Made by a program: the position numbers and the translations under genes
Assembly: GCF_001640025.1 (NCBI RefSeq)
Contig: NC_031671.1
Span: 620,001 to 684,000, forward strand
DNA length: 64,000 nucleotides
From: Sugiyamaella lignohabitans
Taxonomy: Eukaryota; Ascomycota; Dipodascomycetes; Dipodascales; Trichomonascaceae
Direction: 5' to 3'
Shown here: in pieces, positions 21,613-32,423 of the stretch
How positions within the stretch are numbered: position 1 is the first letter of the stretch
How the letters are laid out: every line of letters begins with the position of its first letter
Notes under the pieces: model-generated
The model's input: the letters and a program-made list of their open reading frames with translations, nothing else
The model's database searches: none
Told to the model about the DNA's origin: nothing

Positions 21613-23905
21613 ACCCAAACTTTCATCCACCGACATGTAGACCACTAAACAATTGTGTCGATTCTACATATCATTAATTCATTCAAGCATATGTCTCTAC
21701 AGGAATTTAATAGCTAGGAGATGCGTCTATATATCGTGCCAGATAGCAATAGTTTCTACTAGTCGAGAAAGGGGTTGGGAGTCTATATCACGAGAGACTA
21801 AAAAGACAATCTCAGTTTCTTCTGCCACTTCTGTCACTTTTTAGTTTCCATAGTCGATATCTCCTGAGACTACTCAATTACAGACTGCGCCACTGCAATC
21901 AGCGTCTTGACAGTCTCCTCAGTCTATGCCGGTTACTTAATCGCCTAGGTACATCTAGCCAATGTCTATCTAGGTTTTTTCAAACGGCACTGGTAGTACT
22001 ATCAACATGATATGGTGCTGATCTTCTACTCTACCATCCACAGTAGCTCTCTCAATCCCTGTCGCTTTACAATATTCTTGAGTCTACTTCTCCTGAGACG
22101 TGACAGACAATGGTAGCTTCCCCTGACCGTCCTGTCTCTTCGTTACTTTCTAACACCGTATACCAATATTTCGAAGGCCATTTTTTTTTTTTTTAATAAA
22201 TCCTTAATACTTTTCGTTTTGATAATTGCCAAATAAAAGGAGGGATCGAATGGTTACAAAATTCTCGATTTCAGTAGGATCGCAGTATTGAGTTTTAGAA
22301 TTATTCTGGATCCTGGTTTCCTCCCTCTATCTGTTTATTTTGACTCGGTAATTAAGTCTGAGTTTATTTCGTCGTTACGGATGACGAGTAATGGGGATAG
22401 ACTAGCTTCCATTTTGCGTTCAGCCTACACACAGGGGTACTTGGAAATAACTCAACTAAATTATACACGAAACCTTGATAAATAAATTATTGAAGTACTT
22501 TTCATTTGATCCCCTGACAAAGATATCTAGAAAAAAATATTCGATTTGACTACGCCAGTTCAAGTCGAGTTGGGGTTGGGAGATCCAGGTATTTAGTTTC
22601 CTTCTCGTCATGGCGATCAGTTAATCCCTGCATATAATGGTTTAATGCCCTGCCTTTTAATCATTCAGAGAGTGATGATAATCCTTGTTACCTGGTCAAC
22701 TCTTACATAGTCAATACATGGACGTATTCCATCGAGATATGCATCAAATGATAATGTCTTAACATGCTTCGACTATGAGTCTCAAACATGGCATAGGTTG
22801 CTTTAGTTGATATATAAAGGTCAAGAAAGAGTGTCACTGGATATGACGTTCAATTTCCCGAGGCACACTTTAGGCATACTGCGTGAGACCATATGTTATT
22901 ATAGGATTAATTGCTTAATATCCAAGCCACATTCATGACCCAGCTAATAACCTTGCTCGCATCCACTAGTGACGATATGTAACAGGGATAATTTCAAGGC
23001 CTATTTTTTTCCATGCACGCTACTCATTTATATTCTTAGCATACCTCGAAACTTACTCCACGATAACGAGCGATGAAATAATGGTAGCTAATTATGCTGA
23101 TAAGACCCTGTTCTGTGGTTCAGTCCTGCCTAATGGAATTCTTCTATAAGTGTATTGGGGACAACGTAGTTGCGACCCTCAGCATTTACATATTTTGCAT
23201 CTTTATATTTTGTTACTTCTTCTACTTTCATATCGCCTGTTCTTTATAATATTGATGAGCAGATACCATGACAAGGTGCGATCTCTTGTTTGCACACACT
23301 TCATGACACATCCCGTCTAATTCGTACTCAAGTGGAAGTGCCTCAATACCAGTTGCTACCGGTCGGTGGCAAATCATATATACCAATATGCTGATTCAAT
23401 TCGAAGAGAATAAACAGGTGGGTAGCTTTGGCTAGGTGACACTAATATGACAAGTCACCTCGTCATGTGATATGCTCCTGTACTGAGTCCGTTTGCAAAA
23501 CGAAGTGCAAAGATGGAAAAGTATATATTTTAGTTTTGGCAATGAACTGCGGTGGTTGAATAAAAAGAATTAAAAGTCATCTGGGCATACCAGGTCGGCA
23601 TTGTGATCCGGTCTCATTCTAACATGGTTAAGGCTATATGCAACTTGATAAGATAATCACGTACCAAGATAGCGCATTCAAGGTGCAGATTTCACACCCT
23701 TACTCGGTTTCTATCAGCTTAATCACCAAAGGCGATTCATAATACGTAATCTTGGTTAACCTTGTCATAAATTTAGGGTCCAAATCGCACAGGATCTCAA
23801 GCTCGGGACTTAATGGAAAAACAAAGCATTAGGTACCGCGGACATTTATCAGAAGGTGCGGCGTAATTTTGTATCTAATAATGGGTACACCGGCCAATGG
23901 ACCTG
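21613..23905. other. gene-poor intergenic region
   Basis: About 2.3 kb with no supportable gene. It is AT-rich, has a T-run near 22180, and no frame longer than about 65 codons. Nothing recognisable. Confidence 0.55.
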
Positions 23906-24040
23906 AAAAAGAAATGTCGACTCACATGACAACTCAATCAAAACAAACCGGAAAAAGAAACGTTTTTTTGTTTATATAAGAGTGCATTCGGCTGCTGCTG
24001 CTTTCTTCTTCTTTTTCTTTCCCCCTAGTACTAAGCAAAA
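23906..24040 (+). promoter_or_regulatory. promoter shared by the Ser-rich pair, copy 1
   Basis: In order: aaaaagaaatgtcgactcac, atgac, an A/C-rich stretch, ggaaaaagaaa, TATA box tatataa (23973-23979), a cggctgctgctgc element and a T/C-rich leader ending ctagtactaagcaaaa just before the ATG. The same order occurs at 32279-32423. Confidence 0.7.
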
Positions 24041-25333
24041 ATGTATCGTGCTCGTGCTTCTGCCGCTACCGCTACTTCTTCTGCTAACGCTCTTCGAATT
24101 ATCCCTCGCATACCCTACATTGCCAGACCCCGCCCAACCACACTCAAACGTACTTTCTCTCCACCCATCCAGTCCCCTCTTAGAACCGTTACCAATGTCT
24201 CCCGCACCGAATCCACTACCAGTTCCCGCCATAGTTCTCGTTCTTCTTCCACCACTTCCCACAGTGCTTCTACTTCTGGTAGCACAGCCACTCTGGCTCG
24301 TCTTTTCCATCATTCTACTGCCTCCTCTTCTTCTGGATCCATTCCCTCTTACTCCAGTCGTTCTGCCACCGACTCTAACACATCCTCCACCTCTTCCTCC
24401 TCACGCTCTAGTACTCACTCCGCCTCATTGTCCTCACATTCCACTGTCTATTCTACATCTACTGCTTCCTCGTCTCGCTGCAGCTCTCATTCCTCTTCTT
24501 CTTCCCGCTTACGTTCTCCCACTACCTACCAATTCACCCCACTTGCGACCTCTACCCCTTTACCCGCAACTCGTACCCGGTCTGTTTCTTCCTCATCAGT
24601 TCCTTCTCAACGCATTCCACTCGCTCCTTTCTCGTCTCGCAATACCCGCTCCACCTCCTGTCCCTCTATCCCCATGGCAGCTCCTATCACTTCAACGAGA
24701 CGTGCTCCTAACTCAATTCGCAGCTCTCAGTCCAGTTCTCAAACCAGCTCTCGCTCCAGCTCTCACTCCAGCTCTCACTCGAGCACTCACTCTAGCTTCC
24801 ACTCCAACCCCCGTCACCATGCCAGCCACCATTCGTCTCGCTCCATCACCTCAACCCTCTCTGATACCTACATGAACCCCCGCAAGGCCCCTTCTATTCC
24901 CAGGCCATCGAAGCCATCGCCTCACACTTCCTCTTACCCCACTTCCATCACCACCGCCGCTGCTCCCTCTCAACGTCTGTTGAACAGACTTGCTAACCTG
25001 CCTTCCAGACTTACTAACTATTCCTATGGTTCCAAAGAGTACTTGAAGTTCGAAGCTTTTATGGATACCTTAAATCTGAGTTACGCTTACAGTGGTGCCT
25101 GCGATGACAAGCTGACCTTCACTTGTTTAAAGGTTACTGTTGAGCAAGCTAGAATTCACCGACGAGCCCTGTTGAAGAAACTACTGGCAGTCAACGAAGC
25201 TTACTTAAAGCTCCTTGATATGGGAGTTGATACCCTGGACCTCCATCAGACGAAGAAGTCAGAAATTCTCATGAGTTTGGGTAAGTTAGAGCGATTCTGC
25301 GATATCGCTAAGATCACGCTTGAATCGGAATAA
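24041..25333 (+). CDS. Ser-rich low-complexity protein with conserved head and helical tail, paralogue 1
   Basis: 430 residues, no known family. Three parts can be seen. The basic Pro-rich head (about 18-58) includes RIIPRIPY, RPRPTTLKRTFSPPIQSPLR and TVTNVSRTES. A long Ser/Thr/Arg/His-rich middle (about 60-300) contains short RSSSHSS-type repeats encoded by a degenerate 12-bp unit. The helical tail (about 310-430) includes RLLNRLANLPSRLTNYSYGS, FMDTLNLSYAYSGACDDKLT, ARIHRRALLKKLLAVNEAYL and LERFCDIAKITLESE. No signal peptide or membrane helix is seen. The paralogue at 32424-33701 differs mainly in the Ser-rich middle. Head and tail are kept in both, which suggests selection on them. The pyrimidine-rich leader, TATA box and 3' hairpin are conserved too. 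A cytoskeletal, nuclear or cell-surface role would be guesswork. Confidence 0.8.
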   Translation: MYRARASAATATSSANALRIIPRIPYIARPRPTTLKRTFSPPIQSPLRTVTNVSRTESTTSSRHSSRSSSTTSHSASTSGSTATLARLFHHSTASSSSGSIPSYSSRSATDSNTSSTSSSSRSSTHSASLSSHSTVYSTSTASSSRCSSHSSSSSRLRSPTTYQFTPLATSTPLPATRTRSVSSSSVPSQRIPLAPFSSRNTRSTSCPSIPMAAPITSTRRAPNSIRSSQSSSQTSSRSSSHSSSHSSTHSSFHSNPRHHASHHSSRSITSTLSDTYMNPRKAPSIPRPSKPSPHTSSYPTSITTAAAPSQRLLNRLANLPSRLTNYSYGSKEYLKFEAFMDTLNLSYAYSGACDDKLTFTCLKVTVEQARIHRRALLKKLLAVNEAYLKLLDMGVDTLDLHQTKKSEILMSLGKLERFCDIAKITLESE

Positions 25334-25428
25334 GCTTAGGGTCCCGGACCATGAGCAACCACCACCATAGTTATAAATACACATGTAGTCCCCCCAACTG
25401 ACTACCTCTGATTGCCTCGGGAAATGAG

Positions 25429-25445
25429 ATTGGGCATGGCCCGAT
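25429..25445. repeat. 3' hairpin after Ser-rich gene 1
   Basis: attgggc-atg-gcccgat, 96 bp after the stop. It is equivalent to the hairpin at 33802-33816. A G-T pair and a different loop are tolerated while the stem is kept. Confidence 0.6.
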
Positions 25446-25446
25446 A

Positions 25447-26750
25447 CGTTTTGTAAAGGCTTACCTCAGCCGGATTCATATTTAACGTCCTATTGTATAC
25501 AAGTTATGCTCTATTCTTCCTCTCATGTCTATAACAATTTGCTGTAACGTCCACTTTTGTCTATCGAGTTACATGATCAATCAATATCTCAATATCGGTG
25601 CCAGGGGGGATCTCACCTAATAGTGCTGGCTCCCGGCTCCAGGGAGGGATTAAGATAAATAGGGTGTCATTATATATATCATAAGTGCACTCAAATTCAA
25701 TTATAACTGGAGTCTTCTGTGCCCATTTAGAGAGTTAGCACCCTGTGCATTACTGCTTCCAAAATTGACCTGTGGTGTACTCGTTACATGGCCATCTACA
25801 ACGGGGGCAGATGTGCACCCGATCTACAACTGCTCCACACCGAGAACCGCCCAAGATAGAGGATATTGAGCACAAATCTATCTCTGAATGAATTAGAAGT
25901 ATCTCTTCAACGTAGGATTCACTCTCAGGCAACGAACTCCGTACTGTCCACCGGGAAGAGAAGCAATCTCCTCTATGTATTGTGTAGTTAGGCTTTCATC
26001 ATATCGGAAGATCATACCTCACCGTACCGTTAATTATTGTTAATGGTGTTCGAGTATTCTAAGGATGTACGACCTCGTACGAAATGGCGGTCAGGAGTCA
26101 AAACAACAGGGCAACTCCATTCCCGTTTCTATCTGCTATATTCACCACCACGTACAGTCCCATCGTCTAGCCAGTATGGTGCTCATAATTTCATTCAATC
26201 TAGCCCTGTAGATCTTAGAAATATAATCACTACAAAATGAAGGCAGAAAACAAGGCAACCGCATAACACCCTGACACTTCTCTAGATATAATGCCCTCCC
26301 AACCTTAAATATTTCACCCTGGCCAGACCAGTCCAGGCTTATAGCCCTATGCTATTAAGCTGAACCATCTAATTAAGAAAGCAGCTAGAAAACAATCAAA
26401 CGACCCAATGATTTCCGTCACCTGTTTACCGGTACACTACACGTGCCCGGGTACACTTCTGTCCTCCTAAGCAATACAACTCCCTGGTCCAGTGTAGTCC
26501 GAACCAGGTTTTGGCAAGAAAACTGTACCCCTTAGCCAAGAAAGCACCAAGAAAAGAAATCAATGGCGCTACTACTTTTTCGGCACCTTTCTGCTGAAAC
26601 CATCGCCAAGTGCATTCCCACCGTCCTAAGCAATAAATCTCAACTCGCGGCTCAGCGATCCCAGTTAAACTGGTGACTTAGGCTTTAGAACGCAAGCCAG
26701 GCATCCAGTGGCGGCGAAAGTCGATTTAAGTTCCATCTATACCCATCACA
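25447..26750. other. gene-poor intergenic region
   Basis: About 1.3 kb. No gene or RNA recognised; frames are 67 codons or shorter. Confidence 0.55.
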
Positions 26751-26980
26751 TGCATATGCAGCAGGTTAAGGGCAGCTTTTAGGAAATTTATGCTTAAATA
26801 CCTGATTAAGCACCCCTTCCCACAAGTGTTGCATTGCATTGCATCAGGTTACGGGTAGTTTTTGGGAATATTATGGATTTTGATTAAGAATACCCCTTTC
26901 AGACCTTCCCTGCATCTTCCATGCATCACCTCGCATTGCATTGCAGTAGGTTAGGGGTAGTTTTTGGGAAGTTTATGGGC
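26751..26980 (+). repeat. three degenerate direct repeats upstream of the 27197 gene
   Basis: Units start near 26751, 26834 and 26938. Core: tgcattgca, then caggtta-gggtagttttt-gggaa-tttatgg. The first two also share a following gattaag...acccctt segment. Spacing is about 83-104 bp. They end about 115 bp upstream of the TATA box at 27093, so they may be repeated activator sites. Confidence 0.7.
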
Positions 26981-27092
26981 ACAGAGTACCGATACCGCAT
27001 TCAGTGCGTTGCTTCTGTAGGAACAACAAAAATGGCAAACTCGTTATGGGGGCTATGTATAGGCACGGCAGGTTACGCTAGAGCCCAAAAAT

Positions 27093-27196
27093 TATAAATA
27101 TGCGTCTTCTCCCTCCGTATTCTCTTCTTCTTCACTATCACTTTTTTTTCACAAATCAATTCTCTCAAGTCAAAATTACTTCTTCGTCGATCAACA
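27093..27196 (+). promoter_or_regulatory. TATA box and pyrimidine leader of the 27197 gene
   Basis: tataaata at 27093-27100, then a T/C-rich leader (cttctccctccgtattctct and onward) to the ATG at 27197. It is the same design as the other accessory genes in this region. Confidence 0.5.
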
Positions 27197-27649
27197 ATGA
27201 CTTTTATTGTGTCTACTGTTTTAGCTCACGCTATCTTCAGTGTTTCTGTCCATGAGGACCCTCTTCACCTATTGTTTACCTTTTTACTCCTTACTGTCTG
27301 GTATTGGTATGACATCCACCCCACTCTAGTCCTTGTTGACTGTGGTGAGGTAACTGAACCTGAACCAGTTGTTGTGGTTGAAGTTGTCGAGGAACCACCT
27401 AGACCCTTGACTGAGAGAGAGAAGATTCAAAAGTTGTGGCGGGAAACACAGGAATGGAAGGCCCAACGGGCTCTTGAACGTGCCAACCGTCCTCCCCCTC
27501 CTCCCAAACGGGTCTTTCGAACTATTCCGGTTCCAGTCTATCCCAAACCACCACCTCCACCTAAACCCAAGCCTCTTACGGTTAAACGTGCCATCACCAG
27601 GTCTTGGAAAGCGGTGCGAAAATGCACGCTCCGCACTCTCGGCTATTAA
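27197..27649 (+). CDS. small protein with membrane anchor and proline-rich basic tail, unknown function
   Basis: 150 residues, not recognised. Residues 1-45 are hydrophobic (IVSTVLAHAIFSVSV, then HLLFTFLLLTVWYWY), which would make one or two membrane helices. They are followed by an acidic Val-rich piece (EPEPVVVVEVVEEPP), a charged helix (EREKIQKLWRETQEWKAQRA), a polyproline segment (RPPPPPKR, YPKPPPPPKPKP) and a basic end (KRAITRSWKAVRKCTLRTLGY). The TATA box and leader support expression. After the stop, another frame stays open to 27816 and repeats an AI-(T/N)-RSW-like peptide, so the gene may once have been longer or carry a frameshift. Confidence that it is coding is moderate. Confidence 0.6.
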   Translation: MTFIVSTVLAHAIFSVSVHEDPLHLLFTFLLLTVWYWYDIHPTLVLVDCGEVTEPEPVVVVEVVEEPPRPLTEREKIQKLWRETQEWKAQRALERANRPPPPPKRVFRTIPVPVYPKPPPPPKPKPLTVKRAITRSWKAVRKCTLRTLGY

Positions 27650-28361
27650 AGCCATCAACCGCTCTTGGTTATTACTGCCATTCAATAGAGGAACCAGCCA
27701 GTCTTTTGCAGCATTGGAACCACACCAAAGCACCGACTCATCACTACTTCACCAACACTTGCATCCAGTCGTTCAACAATCTGGCCAACAACACACCACT
27801 TGACTATGACTACTAGTACAACAATCATCCATTGAAATCACGAGTCTTAACAGTGGCGCGCTCCTTGCTGCGCCTAGTTTTGCAATTTGATTGTGGCTTC
27901 CTCAGAGTCGCCATCCTTGGATATAACTTCTAGTCACCCCGATCTCCCATCCCTACTGAGGTTTTACTACACTGGCGCCGCTGTCTGCGGTTCGACATGT
28001 TTTCAAAACTCACAGTCCTTCATCACAAGATCGGGTGTCAATTTAAATCATCACACAGGTTGTTGTTCGCTAAAACTGGCTCCATCATCACACCACTAGA
28101 CTTTGGTAACATTACAAGTCACGCTTGCTCTGGTTTCTCTCAATGGCTCTCTGTTCTTCTCTTGGTCTATTTTTTCTCAGGTTTCTCGGCCTCTGTCTGG
28201 TTTTTTACTCTCTACTACTCTCTACTATTTCTGTTTGAAAAAAGGAAAATATGAAAACCCTCGCAAAAAAAAGAATCCTAAAAGAAAACCCTGAAAAAAA
28301 AAGCTCTACTCTCGGCTGCGTCTCATGGACATCACACTTGGTCTCTACCACTCTATTCTTA

Positions 28362-28565
28362 ATTGATCTACTCTACTCTATTGGCCACTACTATCCCAGC
28401 TACTCTTCTGCTGCAATTTCCTAGTCCACTCTATGCTAGTCTTCTATCAGAATCTACTTTATTCTGACAACTCTACTTGGCCACTCTACTCTACTCCACT
28501 CTACGCTACTCTACTCTACTCTGCTCTACTCTACCTACTGTAACTACTAATATACTCTACTTTAA
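28362..28565. repeat. CTACT-type low-complexity repeat
   Basis: Irregular array of ctact / actct pentamers (for example cactctactctactccactc), densest at 28480-28540. Confidence 0.75.
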
Positions 28566-29633
28566 TAAATCGTATCTAGTACTATTATCATCTTCTATCT
28601 GAACATCTGCAGTATTTGATTACCTAATATGGAGATTGAACTGCCGACAGAAAAAGGATATTAGTTCTATAAACATGGGGACTGGGCCTCTCAAAATTCT
28701 TATACCATTCAGCTGCTACCCATATATGTTCCGAGCAGGATGATATGTGCGGTATGGTGGAGTTCAAGTACATATTCATAGATCTCAGTCTGATCACTCA
28801 CCCTGCTATACCTGGATACATTCCTTCCTGTCATCTCAATGGTGCCGAAATACGACCACTTTTCGCAAATATGACGAACTTAAACGAAAGGCATATCATC
28901 CAAAATACATGCTCAGGATTTACATCGCAAGAACCGGACTTCTGGACCCTTTCTAATCACCAGGTAAAATGGCAACTATCCCATGTGGTTGTTTTAAGAT
29001 TGAAGAAAGCTCCAATTTGGGTAACCTTACTAGCCTCTGCAAAACCCCCACTCAACCAAAAAGTTGTTACAGTGCGGTACAGTCCAAATCAGTCAAATAC
29101 CCTGTAGATGCTGAAGATATACCACTCATTCTAGATGACAGCAATAAGATAAAGCAATGACTCCACTACTTACCCAGAAGGTGCCTACTGATATCAATGC
29201 TCAGTGCACTCCCCTCCTAAGCAGCACTGAATCACAACCTAGATAGCTCACCCTAATTCAAGTTCTTGGTAATACTCTAGCATCACTGGTGCCCCTTGAC
29301 GTGTAATCCTGTTCAAGGCAGTCATCAGCGTGTTAAAGTCGGTTTAAGTCACCTCTTGTGAGCAACAGGGACATCTCTTAGGTTTGCCAATACTGCCATA
29401 AGCGTTTAGCACCAGACATGATTTTAGGAAAACTGAGAACCCTTACTAGAACTTTTGGGAAGTACAACTCTTTATAGACGGCAGCTGGTATAAAGCGAAG
29501 GCGGGCACCCGATCTCGATGGTACACCCCAATATTGCTCCTCCAATTCCTACATTATGTAATAGTATATTTATTGTAACATTAAATAGGTAAATGTTTGT
29601 TAATAGTGGGCATGTGCGCTGAAGGCAGCCAGG

Positions 29634-29866
29634 GCCGGCGCCAGTCAAGCTCAGTACCAGTCGCCGATATCAGCGCCAGGTACTTTCACTGCCATCCTAG
29701 GCAGAACATGACAAGTCGCCATGACAGGCGCCAAGTATGTCCTATTATCTCCGGTAGCTTGACATATATTACCTGTCATAGACCGCAGCTGTTACCAGCG
29801 CCTGTCTATAGTCGGAGCCAGATAGCCATGGTTGGCGCCAGTTAGACTAGTTCCAACAACGCCAGG
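29634..29866. repeat. cluster of GCGCCAG-like motifs
   Basis: At least seven copies or near-copies within about 230 bp: ggcgccagt, gtcgccga, cagcgccagg, agtcgcca, aggcgccaa, cagcgcc, ggcgccag, aacgccagg. Spacing is irregular and there is no open frame across them. Confidence 0.6.
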
Positions 29867-30767
29867 ATCTGATCCTAACGGTGAATCTAGCATAATAGGC
29901 AGCCATTAACCATTTGCAGTCTGACTTACCCAATGTAATATACTGTAGAGCCACCGACGATACCACCTAGTGTCACTGGAAAGAATCTAGGAGGAATTTA
30001 GTAATAGAATCCAGTCCGATACTAATTACCGATACTTACTTGGGTTGAGTCCATGTATGTGACAGCCCATGACTAAAATATCTGTTAATGTAAGGGTCTT
30101 TGGAATAGTGGGTTATGAGGGTCAATTGGAATTCGGTCAAAAAAAGTGGTGTGTAAGAGGGAAAGAGAAGCAGGAGATTTGACCCCTATTTATAATTTTG
30201 AGAGTTCACGCGGCTAGAACACCACGGCGCGTGACCAATGCCATAATATTCAAACGCTGCATACTGGGGTGCAGAAACCTTGCTTACAATGTTATCATGA
30301 TATAGCTTTATGGGCACCATTCGACAGAGAAAAATCAGCGGATTAAGATGAACAAGTAATGAGACGAAATGACCGTAAATGTGGGTTACAAATTTGATTT
30401 GAGGCAATTTTTTCCAGGTTTCACGCTAGTCTGGCTTTACTAGTCCAGAATAAGCTTCGCTTGTCCGTTATGCAGGCGGATCATCTCATTAGTAGCCAAG
30501 TTCGATAAACGGAAAAAAAGAAAGTACCATGCAAGGATGTTATTTATTATGCATAAACTGTCAGACAGTAAATAGATAACAACTATGTGACATCAGCGGT
30601 AACCACTGTTTGACAATGAGATATGACCGATGAAATTAACAAGACACTGGGCTTTTCCCTATTTTTACATAAAAATCTGTTTTTTTACCTGCATAAATTG
30701 CACGTATTGACTGTCACTGCTAGAATCCAGGGGATGACCAGGGTCGAAATTCATGATTGGTTTTCTC

Positions 30768-30824
30768 GTAATTAGGAGGGTCCTCCGTAATTAGGAGAGT
30801 CCTCCGTCATTAGGAGAGCCTGCT
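30768..30824. repeat. 19-bp tandem repeat, three copies
   Basis: gtaattaggagggtcctcc (30768-30786), then a copy with one change (30787-30805) and a more diverged copy (30806-30824). Each of the first two units contains the near-palindrome aggagg/agtcctcc. Confidence 0.85.
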
Positions 30825-30986
30825 CTTGGTCACAAGTGATATTAAATGGAAGTGGTCCTGGCACGGTATTAATCTGTCATTTACTGCGGACGGAAAATCA
30901 GCATGTACTGATGGCATATAGGAGGCTTGTCAAATATCAGACCTGTAATCTCCCGACACAGAATCTATCCCCACCCTAAGAAATAG

Positions 30987-31134
30987 GAATTGGACAAACC
31001 AATGAGAATGAGCATGGCACATTTTTGAGGCACTGCAGATCAAAAAGTTCAATAGTCGTTGAATTGGACAAACCAATAAGAATGAGCATGGCACATTTTT
31101 GAGGCACTGCAGATCAAAAAGCTCAATAGTCGTT
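30987..31134. repeat. 74-bp tandem duplication
   Basis: Two head-to-tail units (30987-31060 and 31061-31134) beginning gaattggacaaaccaat. Only a few bases differ (for example aatgag/aataag and agttc/agctc). No gene overlaps them. Confidence 0.9.
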
Positions 31135-32278
31135 GAAAATGCCCTGAATTTCGGTACTCCAAAGAAAAGTAATGGCGGGTACTGAATTGGAATTTATATA
31201 ACATAGAAAACTACCGCAAAGATCGGATGCGTTCAAAAGCCTAGAAATCATTGTCAGTGATGTGATCTATAATCTATTCTATAATTATCCCTGCTCTGTT
31301 ACCTTCATAAAGAAAATTACTTTCATTAGTTCTGCAATTGGTCTTAAAAATATATCTGTAGAGGAAGCAATACTGCAAGGTATAAATCTTTCAAATTTTG
31401 TATACACCATCGCTTGTGGACAACAATAAAAGGATTTTTCTTAAAAGGAATACACATGCTATTAATACAAATATATAAGCAACGATGTTGAAAGATTAAA
31501 CTATTTGGAGATCTATTCCATGAAAATTTTAACGACTTTTTATTGATAGGGCTAAATGCAATTAGCTGTAACTTGAGGGTGCTATCACATAGCCTTCGAT
31601 CTTGCCATGTAATTAATTAGTTTGTAAGTGGTAGATGACAGAACAAAATTAACTGCCTGTCTTACTAATTGATTGAACATATAAAAGGAACACAGTCTGC
31701 AAAACAAATTGAAATGGAACTTATTGACCTTATGAGGCGGACAAGTCTTAACTTAAATAATATATCGTTAACATTTTTAGCTCGAGCTATTTTCCATGGC
31801 CACACAGTCTGTCACACTCATCATAACCACATCCCTCATTGGAGATGGTCCTTAAGCATGCTCTGATACCTCAAACTCTATAGCTAGTTGCACTAATTTG
31901 ATGCAGTTTTAAACCTACCAGTTATGCCCACCTTGCCGCTATGGTCAATTATTCATGTTCTTCTACTGATAGGGCCGCGAAGGAGATACTAGAACGTAAA
32001 CTGGATGCCGGATGGGGATCGTAACTATAGCGACCGATCACATGAGATCCTTCCATCACTAGCAGATCGCGATGGAAAATAGTCATTATCTTACAACATG
32101 TAGCCCTAATCTTGCATTACTTGGCGCAGGAACATGAAACTAACAGCAGGTGATACAAAACTAGGAAGTATGACTGAAACTTAGTAGTGCTTGGTATCTC
32201 GTCAGCAGGGTGTACCGCATGGCTATCTATTAATAAGTACATTGCCGAAATAGGGCCAGGCCAAAACATATGCGCTCT

Positions 32279-32423
32279 AAAAAAGAAAATATCGACCCAC
32301 ATGACCAGACACCACAAACAACAACAAAGTGGAAAAAGAAATTCTTCTGTCTATATAAACGCGCGTTCGGCCGCTGTTGCTTCTGTTTTCTTCTTTCTCT
32401 TTCCTCTCTAGTACTAAGCAAAA
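32279..32423 (+). promoter_or_regulatory. promoter shared by the Ser-rich pair, copy 2
   Basis: aaaagaaaatatcgacccac, atgac, an A/C-rich stretch, ggaaaaagaaa, TATA box tatataaa (32352-32359), cggccgctgttgc and a T/C-rich leader ending ctagtactaagcaaaa. The ATG is 72 nt from the TATA. Confidence 0.7.

Larger units (their letters stand above)
23906..25446 (+). repeat. segmental duplication, copy 1
   Basis: This block is closely similar to 32279-33817: upstream region, TATA box, leader, the whole gene, and about 115 bp after the stop (taagcttagggtcccgg ... gcccgat). Both copies are in the same orientation, about 8.4 kb apart. Similarity fades at both ends. Confidence 0.85.
27817..32278. other. 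gene-poor region with tandem repeats
   Basis: About 4.5 kb with no supportable gene. A short frame at 27997-28254 could encode a hydrophobic tail (VLLLVYFFSGFSASVWFFTL), but it lacks other support. The region holds CTACT-type repeats, a GCGCCAG-rich patch, a 19-bp triple repeat and a 74-bp duplication, each listed separately. Confidence 0.5.

Noticed and set aside
23982..24875. 297-codon Leu/Pro-rich frame overlapping the first Ser-rich gene
   Set aside because: It is a +1-frame shadow of Ser/Thr codons (tct/cca-rich DNA) and a counterpart exists at the second copy only as a short piece.
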